DNA from: Streptomyces sp. CB01249
GTDB taxonomy: Bacteria; Actinomycetota; Actinomycetes; Streptomycetales; Streptomycetaceae
Length of the DNA stretch: 64,000 nt
Direction: 5' to 3'
Assembly (NCBI RefSeq): GCF_001905735.1
Contig: NZ_LISW01000001.1
Span: 365,947-429,946 of the forward strand
How positions within the stretch are numbered: the stretch's first letter is position 1; every line of letters starts with the position of its first letter. The translations under genes were made by a program, and so were the position numbers. A model generated the notes under the pieces. The model did no database searches. It was not told the DNA's origin and worked only from the letters and a program-made list of their open reading frames with translations. Shown here in pieces: positions 26,621-35,946 of this stretch.

Positions 26621-29600
26621 TCAGGCGATCAGCTCCACCTCCGCGAGCGACGCCTCACCGTCGAACACCAGCCGGTAGTGCGCGTACGAGCCGGGGGACT
26701 TCACGGAGAAGGCCCGCGTCTGTTTGTCCCAGGCGAAGGACTGGCCGGACCGCTTGTCGAGGTCCTTCCAGCTCTTGCCGTCCGACGAGCCCTGGAGCAC
26801 CCAGCCCTTCGGCGCCGTCGCCTTGGCGGCCGAGGTCAGCGTGTACTGGACGCCCTTGGCGGCGGACGGGACGGGCAGCTCGACCGTGGCGGCGGTGCCG
26901 GTGGTGGCCGAGGTGTTGTCGAAGAGCGGGCCCTCGCCCTTCAGCACGTCCTTCCGCGGGGACGGCACCTGGTCGTCCTTGGTGATGGAGACCGGCGCGG
27001 CGTCCTTGCCGGTGCCCCAGGCGGACGGCTTGGGGCCCATGTCGAAGTCCAGCGTCCCGCCCTTGGCCAGCAGGTCGTGCGGCAGCGAGGTGGAGGTCCA
27101 CTTCTTGCCGTTGACCTTCAGACCCTGTACGTAGATGTTCTTCGCGCTGTTCTTCGGCGCCTTCACGACCAGCGTGCGGCCGTTCTCCAGGTGCACCGTC
27201 GCCTTGGTGAAGAGCGGCGAGCCGATCGCGTACTCGCCACTGCCCATCACCAGGGGGTAGAAGCCGAGCGAGGAGAAGAGGAACCAGGCCGACTGCTCGC
27301 CGTTGTCCTCGTCGCCGTGGTAGCCCTGGCCGATCTCGCTGCCCGTGTACAGACGGCCCAGGACCTCGCGGACCTTCTCCTGCGTCTTGTACGGCTGCGA
27401 GGCCGCGTCGTACATGTACGTGACGTGGTGGGCGACCTGGTTGCTGTGCCCGTACTGGCCCATCCGTACGTCACGGGCCTCCGTCATCTCGTGGATGACG
27501 CCGCCGTAGCTGCCCGCGAACTCCGGGGTGCCGGTCTCCGGGGTGGCGAAGTACGTGTCCAGCTTCTTGGCGAGCCCGTCGCGGCCGCCGTACAGGTTGG
27601 CCAGGCCCTTGCTGTCCTGCGGAGCGGTGAAGGCGTAGCCCCAGCCGTTGGTCTCCGTGTAGTCGTAGCCCCAGACGCGCGGGTCGTACAGACCGGACGG
27701 CAGCCGCCAGTCGCCCTTGGCGTCCTTGCCCTGGAAGAAGCCGGCCTTGTCGTCGAACAGCTCCACGTAGTCGCGGGCCCGGTTCATGAAGTACTCGGAC
27801 TCGTCCTTGTAGCGCTGCTCGTGCGTCTTCTTGTACAGCGCCTCGCCCATCTTGGCGATGCCGTAGTCGTTGACGTAGCCCTCCATCGACCAGGACATGC
27901 CCTCGTGGGTCGTGGTGTCGGCGTACCCGGTGAACGGGGACGTCTCCATGCCCTTGCGGCCCACGCCCGAGGACGGCGGGACGACCGTGGCGTTCTTCAC
28001 GGCCGCGTCGTACGCCGCCTTCGCGTCGAAGTCCACGCCCTTGACGTACGCGTCGGCGAACGCCACGTCCGAGGAGGTGCCGGTCATCAGGTCCGCGTAG
28101 CCCGGCGAGGACCAGCGGGAGATCCAGCCGCCGTCCTTGTACTGCTGGACGAAGCCGTCGACCATCTCACCGGCCTTCTCGGGCGTCAGCAGCGAGTAGG
28201 CCGGCCAGGTCGTCCGGTAGGTGTCCCAGAAGCCGTTGTTGACGTACACCTTGCCGTCCACGATCTTCGCGCCGGTGTGCGTCGGGGTGTCCGAGCCGAC
28301 CTGCGGCGAGAAGGGGGAGGCGTACTTGTCCTTGCCGTCGACCCGCTCGGAACCCGAGTTCGGGTAGAGGTAGAGCCGGTACATGCTGGAGTACAGCGTG
28401 GTCAGCTGGTCGGCGGTGGCGCCCTCGACCTCCACCTTGCCGAGCAGGTCGTCCCAGGCGTCCTGCGCCTTGTCCTCGACCCGCGCGAAGGAGCGCGAGG
28501 CGGGGATCTCGGCGGCCAGGTTCTTCTTCGCCTGGTCGATGCTGATCAGCGAGGTCGCCAGGCGCAGGTTCACCGTGCGGTCCTTGCCGGCGTCGAAGCG
28601 CAGGTAGCCGGTGACATCGTCACCGCCGCCGCCCGAGAGCTTGCCGCTCGCGGTGACCGGCGCGTCGAAGACGCCGTACACGAACAGGCGCGTCGCGCCG
28701 GTCGACAGGCCGCTCTTCACGTCGGAGAAGCCGGTGAACGAGCTGGTCGCCGGGTCCAGGGTGAGCCCGCCGTCGTTGGAGACGTTGTCGAAGACCATGC
28801 TCGCGTCCTTGCCCGGATACGTGAACCGCATCCGCGCCGCGTGGTCGGTCGGCGTCATCTCGGCCTTGAGGCCGTTCTCGAACGTCACGCCGTAGTAGTG
28901 CGGCCGCGCGGTCTCGTTCTCGTGCTTGAACGGCAGCGCGCGAGCGGTCCGCGAGGCGTCCGGGGTGCCGGAGGCCGCCGAGGGCATCAGCTGGAAGGTC
29001 TGCCGGTCGCCCATCCAGGGGCTCGGCTCGTGGCTCGCGGCGAACGCCTGCAGGGTGGGCAGGTTGTCGTCGTTGTTGCCCCGCGCGTAGTCGTAGAGCC
29101 AGCTGGTCGAGCCGGCGTTGGTGACCGGCGTCCAGAAGTTGAACCCGTTGGGGACCGCCGTCGCGGGGAAGTTGTTGCCGCGCGAGAAGGAGCCGCTGGA
29201 GTTGGTGCCCCGGACGGTCGAGGCATAGTCCGAGAGGTGCGCCTTGCGCTTCTCGGGCTTCGTGGGCGCGATCTTCAGGTCGTCGATCCAGCCCTGGAAC
29301 TTGGCCGTGCCCTTGGGGGAGTCGTACGCGACCAGGATGCGGTCGATCGTCTTGCCCGCGGCGACGGTGCCGATGCCGGCCTCGACCTTGTTCCACTGGT
29401 TGACGTAGAGCCGCTTGGCGTCCGCCTGGCCCTGCGGCGTCAGCAGCCCGCCGTTGGTGTCGGTGGCACGCAGGTCGCTGAGGTAGGTGCCGTCCGTGAA
29501 GGCCAGGTCCACCGCGACGTGCGTGGCCGGGTACGACAGGTCCGTCTCGCCCATCTGCGGGTAGACCAGGTAGGACAGCTCGGTGTCCCGCTCGACGCGC

Positions 29601-30466
29601 GTGTTGACGTCGAAGACCTTGTTGTACGAGTACGCCCGGCCGTCCGCCTTGTGGGTGCCCGCGTACCGCAGCGCCTTCTTGCCGGTGAAGCCCGCGCCGG
29701 ACTTGGCGGTGGGGGAGCCGGAGGGGCCGTTGCTGATCTGCGTGAGCATGTCGGAGGGCGCGGGGGCGGAGGTGTCGCCGTCGGAGAACTGGACGTCGGC
29801 GAGCTGGGTGGCGTCGGTGGCGCCGTTGTTCTTCGTGATGTTCAGGCGGAAGTGCTGGTACGCCTTGTCCGTCTCGAAGTCGTACGACTTGGTCTGGAAG
29901 CGCTCGCTGAAGGTCTGGCCCGTCCGGGTGTCCAGGTCGGTCCAGGTCTTGCCGTCCTCGGAGCCCTGGAGCGTCCAGTCCTTGGGGTCGCGCTCGTCGT
30001 GGTCGTCGGCGGAGGTGAGCGCGTACGTCACGACCTTCACCGGCTCGGTGAGGTCGAACTCCAGCCAGGCGGTGGGCTCGAACGACAGCCACTTCGTGCC
30101 GGATTCGCCGTCCACGAGGTTTTCCTTCACCTCCCCGCCGCCGGTGTTCTCGTCGCTGGCGCGGACGTCGGTGACCCGGTCGGTCACATTGCCCGGTATT
30201 CCGGAGGAGAATCCGCCATCGATACCCGATGACCGCTTCTTTCCGTCGGGGCCCTCTTCTACGGAATTACGCCAGTCCGGTTGCTTTTCGTCCTCTTCGA
30301 AGGACGTGCTGAACGTCCGGTCACCCGTGGGCCTTTGGCCTCCGGGGCCAGACCCGGCCGATTGAGCGGCGGCCGCCGTGGGGGCTGTCACGACCAGGAC
30401 CAAAGAGGCCGCGATCAGCGCTGCCGTGCTGCTTCGTCTCGTGCGAGAACGGTGTCGGGGGTGCAT
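26621..30466 (-). CDS. Secreted GH92 alpha-mannosidase with two F5/8-type C (discoidin) domains
   Basis: 1281 aa from the ATG at 30466, with GGGAGG upstream; an ATG 13 codons earlier is less likely. The signal peptide (SRTRRSSTAALIAASLVLVV) is followed by an F5/8C domain (WLEFDLTEPVKVVTYAL), a concanavalin-like region, the GH92 N-domain (GNNFPATAVPNGFNFWTP), and the (alpha/alpha)6 barrel (NNGFWDTYRTTWPAYSLL, GYHGDEDNGEQSAWFLF with catalytic acidic residues, SGEYAIGSPLF). It ends in a second F5/8C domain. GH92 enzymes are calcium-dependent exo-alpha-mannosidases acting on mannans or N-glycans. It is exported and probably feeds on fungal or yeast wall mannan, alongside the chitinase. The palindrome GACAACGTTGTC lies just upstream. 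Confidence 0.94.
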   Translation of the reverse strand: MHPRHRSRTRRSSTAALIAASLVLVVTAPTAAAAQSAGSGPGGQRPTGDRTFSTSFEEDEKQPDWRNSVEEGPDGKKRSSGIDGGFSSGIPGNVTDRVTDVRASDENTGGGEVKENLVDGESGTKWLSFEPTAWLEFDLTEPVKVVTYALTSADDHDERDPKDWTLQGSEDGKTWTDLDTRTGQTFSERFQTKSYDFETDKAYQHFRLNITKNNGATDATQLADVQFSDGDTSAPAPSDMLTQISNGPSGSPTAKSGAGFTGKKALRYAGTHKADGRAYSYNKVFDVNTRVERDTELSYLVYPQMGETDLSYPATHVAVDLAFTDGTYLSDLRATDTNGGLLTPQGQADAKRLYVNQWNKVEAGIGTVAAGKTIDRILVAYDSPKGTAKFQGWIDDLKIAPTKPEKRKAHLSDYASTVRGTNSSGSFSRGNNFPATAVPNGFNFWTPVTNAGSTSWLYDYARGNNDDNLPTLQAFAASHEPSPWMGDRQTFQLMPSAASGTPDASRTARALPFKHENETARPHYYGVTFENGLKAEMTPTDHAARMRFTYPGKDASMVFDNVSNDGGLTLDPATSSFTGFSDVKSGLSTGATRLFVYGVFDAPVTASGKLSGGGGDDVTGYLRFDAGKDRTVNLRLATSLISIDQAKKNLAAEIPASRSFARVEDKAQDAWDDLLGKVEVEGATADQLTTLYSSMYRLYLYPNSGSERVDGKDKYASPFSPQVGSDTPTHTGAKIVDGKVYVNNGFWDTYRTTWPAYSLLTPEKAGEMVDGFVQQYKDGGWISRWSSPGYADLMTGTSSDVAFADAYVKGVDFDAKAAYDAAVKNATVVPPSSGVGRKGMETSPFTGYADTTTHEGMSWSMEGYVNDYGIAKMGEALYKKTHEQRYKDESEYFMNRARDYVELFDDKAGFFQGKDAKGDWRLPSGLYDPRVWGYDYTETNGWGYAFTAPQDSKGLANLYGGRDGLAKKLDTYFATPETGTPEFAGSYGGVIHEMTEARDVRMGQYGHSNQVAHHVTYMYDAASQPYKTQEKVREVLGRLYTGSEIGQGYHGDEDNGEQSAWFLFSSLGFYPLVMGSGEYAIGSPLFTKATVHLENGRTLVVKAPKNSAKNIYVQGLKVNGKKWTSTSLPHDLLAKGGTLDFDMGPKPSAWGTGKDAAPVSITKDDQVPSPRKDVLKGEGPLFDNTSATTGTAATVELPVPSAAKGVQYTLTSAAKATAPKGWVLQGSSDGKSWKDLDKRSGQSFAWDKQTRAFSVKSPGSYAHYRLVFDGEASLAEVELIA

Positions 30467-30500
30467 GCCGAGCCATTCCTCCCGGGGAAGTGTGCGCTTG

Positions 30501-30512
30501 GACAACGTTGTC
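30501..30512. promoter_or_regulatory. Palindrome GACAACGTTGTC upstream of GH92
   Basis: A perfect 12-bp palindrome 35-46 nt before the GH92 start codon. A related, less perfect site precedes the xylose-type importer at 35831 (both contain C-A/C-CGTTGTC), so a shared ROK or LacI-type regulator is possible. Confidence 0.5.
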
Positions 30513-30711
30513 AGAAGATGCGCAGGAACAAGTAGGGAGGCAAGTGGCTGATGGTGTCAAGGGAGTTGGATCGGGGCCCGCCGCCGAATCGACCGGAATG
30601 CGGAAATCGTTACATCCGAAGGAGGGTCCGGAGTGTCGAGGTATCCGCGAGGTCTCAACTCGGGAAAGACTGCCGTGCAACCTTGCTTTCGATCTTGCTC
30701 AGTTGGCGGCA

Positions 30712-30727
30712 AGTGGACTATACCTGT
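30712..30727. promoter_or_regulatory. Possible DasR-responsive element before ngcE
   Basis: AGTGGACTATACCTGT differs from the DasR consensus ANTGGTCTAGACCANT at three fixed positions and lies about 240 nt upstream of ngcE. The ngc importer carries GlcNAc and chitobiose, so DasR control would be expected, but the match is weaker than at the chitinase gene. Confidence 0.5.
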
Positions 30728-30965
30728 CGGCGTCTGCACAGCTGGTTCACCGGTTGTGCGGCTGGGGGACACGGGGGCAGGACAACGCGACGCCGCAGGT
30801 GCGTCGGCTGTTCGGTCCCCCGTCGCCCCCCACGGCAATCGTTAGCCTGAAATCTGTACCACCCAAGCGCAACTGACCGCGGTGGCGGGGCCCTTCGCTG
30901 AGGCGAATTACGACGGGGCGACCGGTACACACCGCCTGAGTCCTGGAGAAGGCGAGGACTTGAGC

Positions 30966-32411
30966 ATGGGATCCACCTCCGCCCACAACAATGAGGGCCT
31001 TGGCCGTCGCGATGTGATCAAGCGTTCTGCCGCACTCGGTCTGATCACCGTTCCGACCATGAGCTTCCTGTCCGCCTGCGCGAGCGGCGACAGTGGCGGC
31101 GACGAGCCCGTCAAGAAGGGCAAGACCAGCGCGAAGAACCCGCTGGGCGTCAACGAGAGCGCCGCACTCGACGTGGTGATCTTCAACGGCGGCTTCGGCG
31201 ACCAGTACGCCAAGGACGCCGAGAAGAAGTACGGCGAGGCGTTCCCGAAGGCCAAGGTCAAGCACACCTCGACGCAGAAGATCCAGTCGCAGCTCCAGCC
31301 GCGCTTCAACGGCGGCACCCCGCCGGACCTGATCGACAACTCGGGCGCCGAGCAGATGGACATGGGTGTCCTCGTCGGCAAGAAGCAGCTGCTCGACCTG
31401 ACCCCGCTGATGGACGCCCCCTCCTACGACGACCCGAGCAAGAAGGTCCGCGACACGCTGCGTCCGGGCGTTCTGGAGATGGGCCAGTTCGAGGGCGACC
31501 CGGTCTGGATCATGTACTACGCGTACACCGTGTACGGCGTGTGGTACTCGCAGACCAACCTGGAGAAGCTGGACGCGGAGTACCCCGAGACGTGGGACGA
31601 CATGCTCGCCCTCTGCGCCAAGGCGAAGAAGCAGGGCATCGCGGGCTGGACGTACGCCGGTAAGTACCCGTACTACCTGCCGTTCTCCCTCTACCCGTTC
31701 ATCGCCAAGATCGGTGGCCGGGAGGTTCTCGACAAGATCGACAACCTGGAGCCGAACGCGTGGAAGGACCCCGCCGTCAAGGCGGCCTTCGAGGCGTACT
31801 ACGAGCTCTACAAGAAGGGGTACATCCTCAAGGGCACCCCGGGCCTGACCCACATCCAGTCGCAGACCGAGTGGACCAAGGGCAAGGCGCTCTTCATCCC
31901 GAACGGTTCGTGGGTGGAGAACGAGGCGGCGCCGACCACGCCCAAGGACTTCAAGATGATGGTCGCGGCCCCGTCCAGCCTGGACAAGTCCGACGCGATG
32001 CCCTTCGGCACCATCTGGGCGTCCGGCGGCGAGCCCTTCGTCGTCCCGGCCAAGGCGGCCAACCCGCAGGGCGGCATGGAGCAGCTGCGCATCATGCTCT
32101 CCGAGGAGTCCTCGAAGAACTTCACGAAGCAGGTGAAGTCGCTGAGCGCCTTCAACGGCGGCACCGACGGCCTGACCCTCTCCACGGCCATGCAGTCCGG
32201 TGTCGACGCGCTGAAGAAGGCCGGCGACAACGTGGTGAACCCGCGCCTCCAGGACTGGTACGTCAAGCTCCAGAAGGAGCAGATCGGCACCGCCGGTCTC
32301 GGTGAGATGATGGCGGGCCGACTGACCCCGGCCGAGGCCATCAAGAAGATCCAGGGCTACGCGGACGCCGCGGCCAAGGACCAGTCCATCAAGCACTACA
32401 AGCACCAGTGA
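30966..32411 (+). CDS. ngcE: N-acetylglucosamine / chitobiose-binding lipoprotein NgcE
   Basis: 481 aa from the ATG at 30966 (the frame from 30882 reads upstream sequence). The signal has a twin-arginine-like start (GLGRRDVIKRSAALGL) and a lipobox (LSAC), so it is a lipid-anchored extracellular binding protein. The N-terminal MGSTSAHNNEGLGRRD agrees closely with the NgcE family. It binds GlcNAc and N,N'-diacetylchitobiose for import by NgcF and NgcG. The chitinase nearby makes these sugars outside the cell. No ATPase is in the operon, so MsiK is expected to power it. Confidence 0.93.
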   Translation: MGSTSAHNNEGLGRRDVIKRSAALGLITVPTMSFLSACASGDSGGDEPVKKGKTSAKNPLGVNESAALDVVIFNGGFGDQYAKDAEKKYGEAFPKAKVKHTSTQKIQSQLQPRFNGGTPPDLIDNSGAEQMDMGVLVGKKQLLDLTPLMDAPSYDDPSKKVRDTLRPGVLEMGQFEGDPVWIMYYAYTVYGVWYSQTNLEKLDAEYPETWDDMLALCAKAKKQGIAGWTYAGKYPYYLPFSLYPFIAKIGGREVLDKIDNLEPNAWKDPAVKAAFEAYYELYKKGYILKGTPGLTHIQSQTEWTKGKALFIPNGSWVENEAAPTTPKDFKMMVAAPSSLDKSDAMPFGTIWASGGEPFVVPAKAANPQGGMEQLRIMLSEESSKNFTKQVKSLSAFNGGTDGLTLSTAMQSGVDALKKAGDNVVNPRLQDWYVKLQKEQIGTAGLGEMMAGRLTPAEAIKKIQGYADAAAKDQSIKHYKHQ

Positions 32412-32461
32412 GCAACCGTCACCAGCGGCGGCACCCGCGGAAAGATCGGGGTCGGTAAACG

Positions 32462-33385
32462 ATGCAGCACGGCAAGTACCGGTTCATTGTGGGGTTCCTG
32501 GTAGTCCCCTTGGTGTTGTATGCGGTCTTCGTCATCTGGCCGTTCATCCAGGCCATCTACTATTCCTTCACGGACTGGACCGGACTGAGCCCCGACTTCA
32601 AGATGGTCGGCTTCGGCAACTACTCCAGGATGCTGAAGGACGACATCTTCTGGAAGTCGCTCCAGCACAGCGTGATTCTCGTGCTGGTGCTGCCGCTGGT
32701 GACGCTGGGCCTCGCGCTCTTCTTCGCCTTCATGCTCAACGTCGGAGGCCGTCGGCGGAAGAACGCCGCGGTCGCCGGCGTGCGGGGATCGGGCTTCTAC
32801 AAGATCGCCTATTTCTTCCCGCAGGTCCTGTCGATCGTCATCGTCGCCCTGCTCTTCCAGTTCGCGTACAACCCGCGTTCCGGCATGATCAATTCGGCGC
32901 TGGAGGGGATCGGTCTGGACTCCGTCCAGCCGGAGTGGCTGGGCGATCCGAATCTGGCGCTGATCTGCGTCATGGTGGTGCTGGTCTGGTCGACGGTCGG
33001 CTTCTTCGTCGTCCTCTTCTCGGCCGGAATGGCGTCCATCCCCAAGGACTTCTACGAGGCGGCGCTCCTGGACGGGGCCAGCCGCATCACGACGTTCTTC
33101 AAGATCACCGTCCCGCTGCTCTGGGACACCATCCAGTCGGGCTGGGTCTACATGGGCATCCTGGCCCTCGGCGTCGAGGCGTTCACGGCCGTCCAGGTCA
33201 TGACGGTCGGCCCCGGCGGTCCCGACTACTCGACCTCGATCCTGCCGTTGTACGTCTACCAGACCGCCTTCCGCGACGGTCAGGCCGGCTACGCGACGAC
33301 GATCGGTGTCGGACTGCTCGTCGTCACCATGGCGTTCGCCGCCGTCGTGATGCGGCTGGGCCGGCGCGAGCGGCTGGAGTTCTGA
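32462..33385 (+). CDS. ngcF: GlcNAc/chitobiose ABC permease NgcF
   Basis: 307 aa, 50 bp after ngcE. It has six membrane helices starting with YRFIVGFLVVPLVLYAVFVIW, and a cytoplasmic EAA loop (FYEAALLDGASRITTFFKI). It is the MalF-like half of the CUT1-type channel fed by NgcE. The short distance and order ngcE-ngcF-ngcG match the family operon. Confidence 0.93.
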   Translation: MQHGKYRFIVGFLVVPLVLYAVFVIWPFIQAIYYSFTDWTGLSPDFKMVGFGNYSRMLKDDIFWKSLQHSVILVLVLPLVTLGLALFFAFMLNVGGRRRKNAAVAGVRGSGFYKIAYFFPQVLSIVIVALLFQFAYNPRSGMINSALEGIGLDSVQPEWLGDPNLALICVMVVLVWSTVGFFVVLFSAGMASIPKDFYEAALLDGASRITTFFKITVPLLWDTIQSGWVYMGILALGVEAFTAVQVMTVGPGGPDYSTSILPLYVYQTAFRDGQAGYATTIGVGLLVVTMAFAAVVMRLGRRERLEF

Positions 33386-33479
33386 TGCCGCGCTTCCCGG
33401 GACGCGTTCCCCGCACCCCCAGCAGGCAAGACAGCCCGGCCGCGGCGGCCGGCTCGACAGTAGTACGAGGTGAGCACGC

Positions 33480-34400
33480 GTGAAGGCCACTGAAACCCCT
33501 CCCGCGGTCGCGGCGACGGATCCGGCCCCCGTGTCCAAGTCGCCCGCCCCGGCGGGCAAGGAGAAGAAGAGCAGCGAGGGGAAGACCCTCAACGTCTTCT
33601 CGCACGGCGTGCTGATCATCTGGGCGATCCTGGTGGTGCTGCCGCTGCTCTGGGCGATCATGTCGTCGTTCAAGACCGACGACTCGATCCTGTCGACGCC
33701 GTGGGCGCTGCCGGACAAGCTCCACTTCGACAACTGGTCGCGCGCCTGGAGCCAGGCGCACATGAGCGATTACTTCTTCAACACGATCGTCGTGGTGGGC
33801 TGTTCGCTCATCGGCACCCTGCTGCTCGGTTCGATGGCGGCCTATGTGCTCGCCCGGTTCGACTTCCCGGGCAACCGCTTCATCTACTACATGTTCATCG
33901 GCGGGATGAGCTTCCCGATCATCCTGGCGCTGGTCCCGCTGTTCTTCGTGATGAACAACATGGGGATGCTGAACACGCGGCACGGACTGATCCTGGTCTA
34001 CATCGCGTACTCGCTGCCCTTCACCGTCTTCTTCCTCACCTCCTTCTTCCGGACGCTGCCGGGGTCGGTGGCGGAAGCGGCGATGATCGACGGGGCCTCG
34101 CACACCCGGACGTTCTTCCAGGTCATGCTGCCGATGGCCAAGCCCGGCCTGATCAGCGTCGGCATCTTCAACTTCCTCGGCCAGTGGAACCAGTACATGC
34201 TGCCGACGGTGCTGAACACCGACCCGAAGTACCGGGTGCTCTCGCAGGGTCTGGTCGAACTGGCCAGCAGCCAGGGCTACAAGGGCGACTGGTCCGGCCT
34301 CTTCGCCGGTCTGGTGATGGCGATGCTGCCGGTCCTCGCGGCCTACATCATCTTCCAGCGCCAGGTCGTGGCGGGGCTGACCGCGGGAGCGGTGAAGTAA
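33480..34400 (+). CDS. ngcG: GlcNAc/chitobiose ABC permease NgcG
   Basis: 306 aa from the GTG at 33480. After a Pro/Ala/Lys-rich cytoplasmic N-terminus (about 35 residues) come six membrane helices and the EAA loop SVAEAAMIDGASHTRTFFQ. It is the MalG-like partner of NgcF. A strong hairpin 40 bp downstream ends the operon. Confidence 0.93.
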   Translation: MKATETPPAVAATDPAPVSKSPAPAGKEKKSSEGKTLNVFSHGVLIIWAILVVLPLLWAIMSSFKTDDSILSTPWALPDKLHFDNWSRAWSQAHMSDYFFNTIVVVGCSLIGTLLLGSMAAYVLARFDFPGNRFIYYMFIGGMSFPIILALVPLFFVMNNMGMLNTRHGLILVYIAYSLPFTVFFLTSFFRTLPGSVAEAAMIDGASHTRTFFQVMLPMAKPGLISVGIFNFLGQWNQYMLPTVLNTDPKYRVLSQGLVELASSQGYKGDWSGLFAGLVMAMLPVLAAYIIFQRQVVAGLTAGAVK

Positions 34401-34436
34401 CACCCCGTACACCCTGAACGCACTTCACGAACGAAG

Positions 34437-34474
34437 CGAACCGCCCGCCGGCATCCCAGCCGGCGGGCGGTTCG
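34437..34474. terminator. ngcEFG terminator
   Basis: A 16-bp perfect stem (CGAACCGCCCGCCGGC and complement) with a 6-nt loop (ATCCCA) after ngcG. Confidence 0.85.
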
Positions 34475-34590
34475 TCTGTGTACGGGGGAGTTCGCCCGGG
34501 CCGCGGGGTGGAGGAGCAGTGCTCATCGGTGGCTCCGACTGCTCAAGGTCTTGACGGGGCCCGCCCGAAAACGGTCAGCTTAGAGTTCAC

Positions 34591-35823
34591 ATGTTGGAGA
34601 ATATGGCAGGAGTGAGTGAGTCGATGGAGACTCCGGGGTCGCAGACGTCTCTGCATCGCGCCAACCTTGAGCGGGTCGTGCGCGCCGTACGCATGGCCGG
34701 TTCGCTCACCCAGGCCGAGATCGCCAGGAGTACGGGCCTCTCCGCGGCCACCGTCTCCAATATCGTTCGCGAACTGAAGGAAAGCGGCACGGTCGAGGTG
34801 ACCCCCACCTCGGCGGGCGGCCGCCGGGCCCGCAGCGTCTCGCTCAGCGGTGACGCGGGCATCGTGATCGGCGTCGACTTCGGCCACACCCACCTGCGCG
34901 TGGCGGTCGGCAACCTGGCCCACCAGGTGCTCGCCGAGGAGTCCGAGCCGCTGGACGTCGACGCCTCCTCCGCCGAGGGCTTCGGACGGGCGGAACAGCT
35001 GGTCAACCGGCTGATCGAGACCACCGGGATCAGCCCGGGGAAGGTCATCGGGGTGGGACTCGGTGTACCCGGCCCGATCGACGTCGAGTCCGGCACCCTG
35101 GGCTCCACGTCGATCCTGCCGGGGTGGACGGGCATCAACCCCAGCGAGGAGCTCGCCGCCCGCCTCGGCGTGCCGGTCTACGTGGACAACGACGCCAATC
35201 TCGGGGCCCTGGGCGAGCTGGTGTGGGGGAGCGGCCGGGGGGTCAGGGACCTCGCGTACATCAAGGTCGCCAGCGGTGTCGGCGCCGGTCTGGTGATCGA
35301 CGGGCACATCTACCGGGGCCCAGGTGGCACGGCCGGCGAGATCGGCCACATCACCCTGGACGAATCGGGCCCGGTCTGCCGCTGCGGCAACCGCGGCTGC
35401 CTGGAGACCTTCACGGCCGCGCGCTACGTCCTGCCCCTGCTCCAGCCCAGCCACGGCCCCGATCTCACCATGGAGCGGGTGGTCCAGCTGGCCCGCGAGG
35501 GGGATCCGGGGTGCCGGCGGGTGATCGGTGACGTCGGGCGGCACATCGGCAGTGGGGTGGCCAACCTCTGCAATCTGCTGAACCCGAGCCGCGTGGTGCT
35601 GGGCGGCTCGCTGGCGGAGGCCGGGGAGCTGGTCCTGGGGCCCATCAGGGACTCCGTGTCGCGTTACGCCATCCCCAGCGCGGCCCGGCAGCTGTCCGTG
35701 CTTCCGGGGGCCCTGGGGGGCCGTGCGGAGGTGCTGGGCGCGCTGGCGCTCGTCCTGAGCGAGATGGGGGATTCAACCCTTTTGGAGAGCACCCTCCCCG
35801 CGGCCACTCCTGCCTTCACTTAG
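34591..35823 (+). CDS. ROK-family transcriptional regulator (Rok7B7-like)
   Basis: 410 aa from the ATG at 34591, with internal alternatives at 34603. The N-terminal winged HTH covers about residues 25-70 (LTQAEIARSTGLSAATVSNI). The ROK sugar-kinase-like fold follows: IVIGVDFGHTHLRVAVG, then GVPVYVDNDANLGALGE, the ROK histidine in GEIGHITLD, and the zinc motif CRCGNRGCLE. It lies between the ngc and xylose-type importers. From memory the S. coelicolor protein in this position, Rok7B7, regulates the neighbouring xylose transporter and carbon catabolite control. The palindrome before the xylF-like gene is a candidate target. Confidence 0.93.
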   Translation: MLENMAGVSESMETPGSQTSLHRANLERVVRAVRMAGSLTQAEIARSTGLSAATVSNIVRELKESGTVEVTPTSAGGRRARSVSLSGDAGIVIGVDFGHTHLRVAVGNLAHQVLAEESEPLDVDASSAEGFGRAEQLVNRLIETTGISPGKVIGVGLGVPGPIDVESGTLGSTSILPGWTGINPSEELAARLGVPVYVDNDANLGALGELVWGSGRGVRDLAYIKVASGVGAGLVIDGHIYRGPGGTAGEIGHITLDESGPVCRCGNRGCLETFTAARYVLPLLQPSHGPDLTMERVVQLAREGDPGCRRVIGDVGRHIGSGVANLCNLLNPSRVVLGGSLAEAGELVLGPIRDSVSRYAIPSAARQLSVLPGALGGRAEVLGALALVLSEMGDSTLLESTLPAATPAFT

Positions 35824-35830
35824 ATAACGA

Positions 35831-35846
35831 ATGGCACCGTTGTCAT
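35831..35846. promoter_or_regulatory. Palindrome upstream of xylF (candidate ROK operator)
   Basis: ATGGCACCGTTGTCAT is a 16-bp palindrome with one mismatched pair (14 of 16 bases symmetric), just after the ROK gene's stop and 101 nt before xylF. Flanking AACGA/TCGTT extends the symmetry. It resembles the palindrome before GH92. Confidence 0.5.
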
Positions 35847-35946
35847 CTCGTTAAGGATTTACTCCTTGACGCCGCCCTCGCGGCCGAGTTGACTTCCAGC
35901 CACCTCGGCCGCGACGTTGCGGCCTCGTCAGGGAGGCAAACCCCCA

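Larger units (their letters stand above)
30467..30965. other. 499-bp divergent regulatory region between GH92 and ngcE
   Basis: No gene is convincing here, although several short frames are open. It contains GACAACGTTGTC (30501-30512) next to the GH92 start and a DasR-like site (30712-30727) on the ngcE side, so it is a two-sided promoter region. Confidence 0.6.

Noticed and set aside
26678..30232. 1184-codon plus-strand frame antisense to the GH92 gene
   Set aside because: Low-complexity, Val/Gly/Arg-rich translation, no ribosome-binding context or homology-like motifs. The GH92 gene explains the region.
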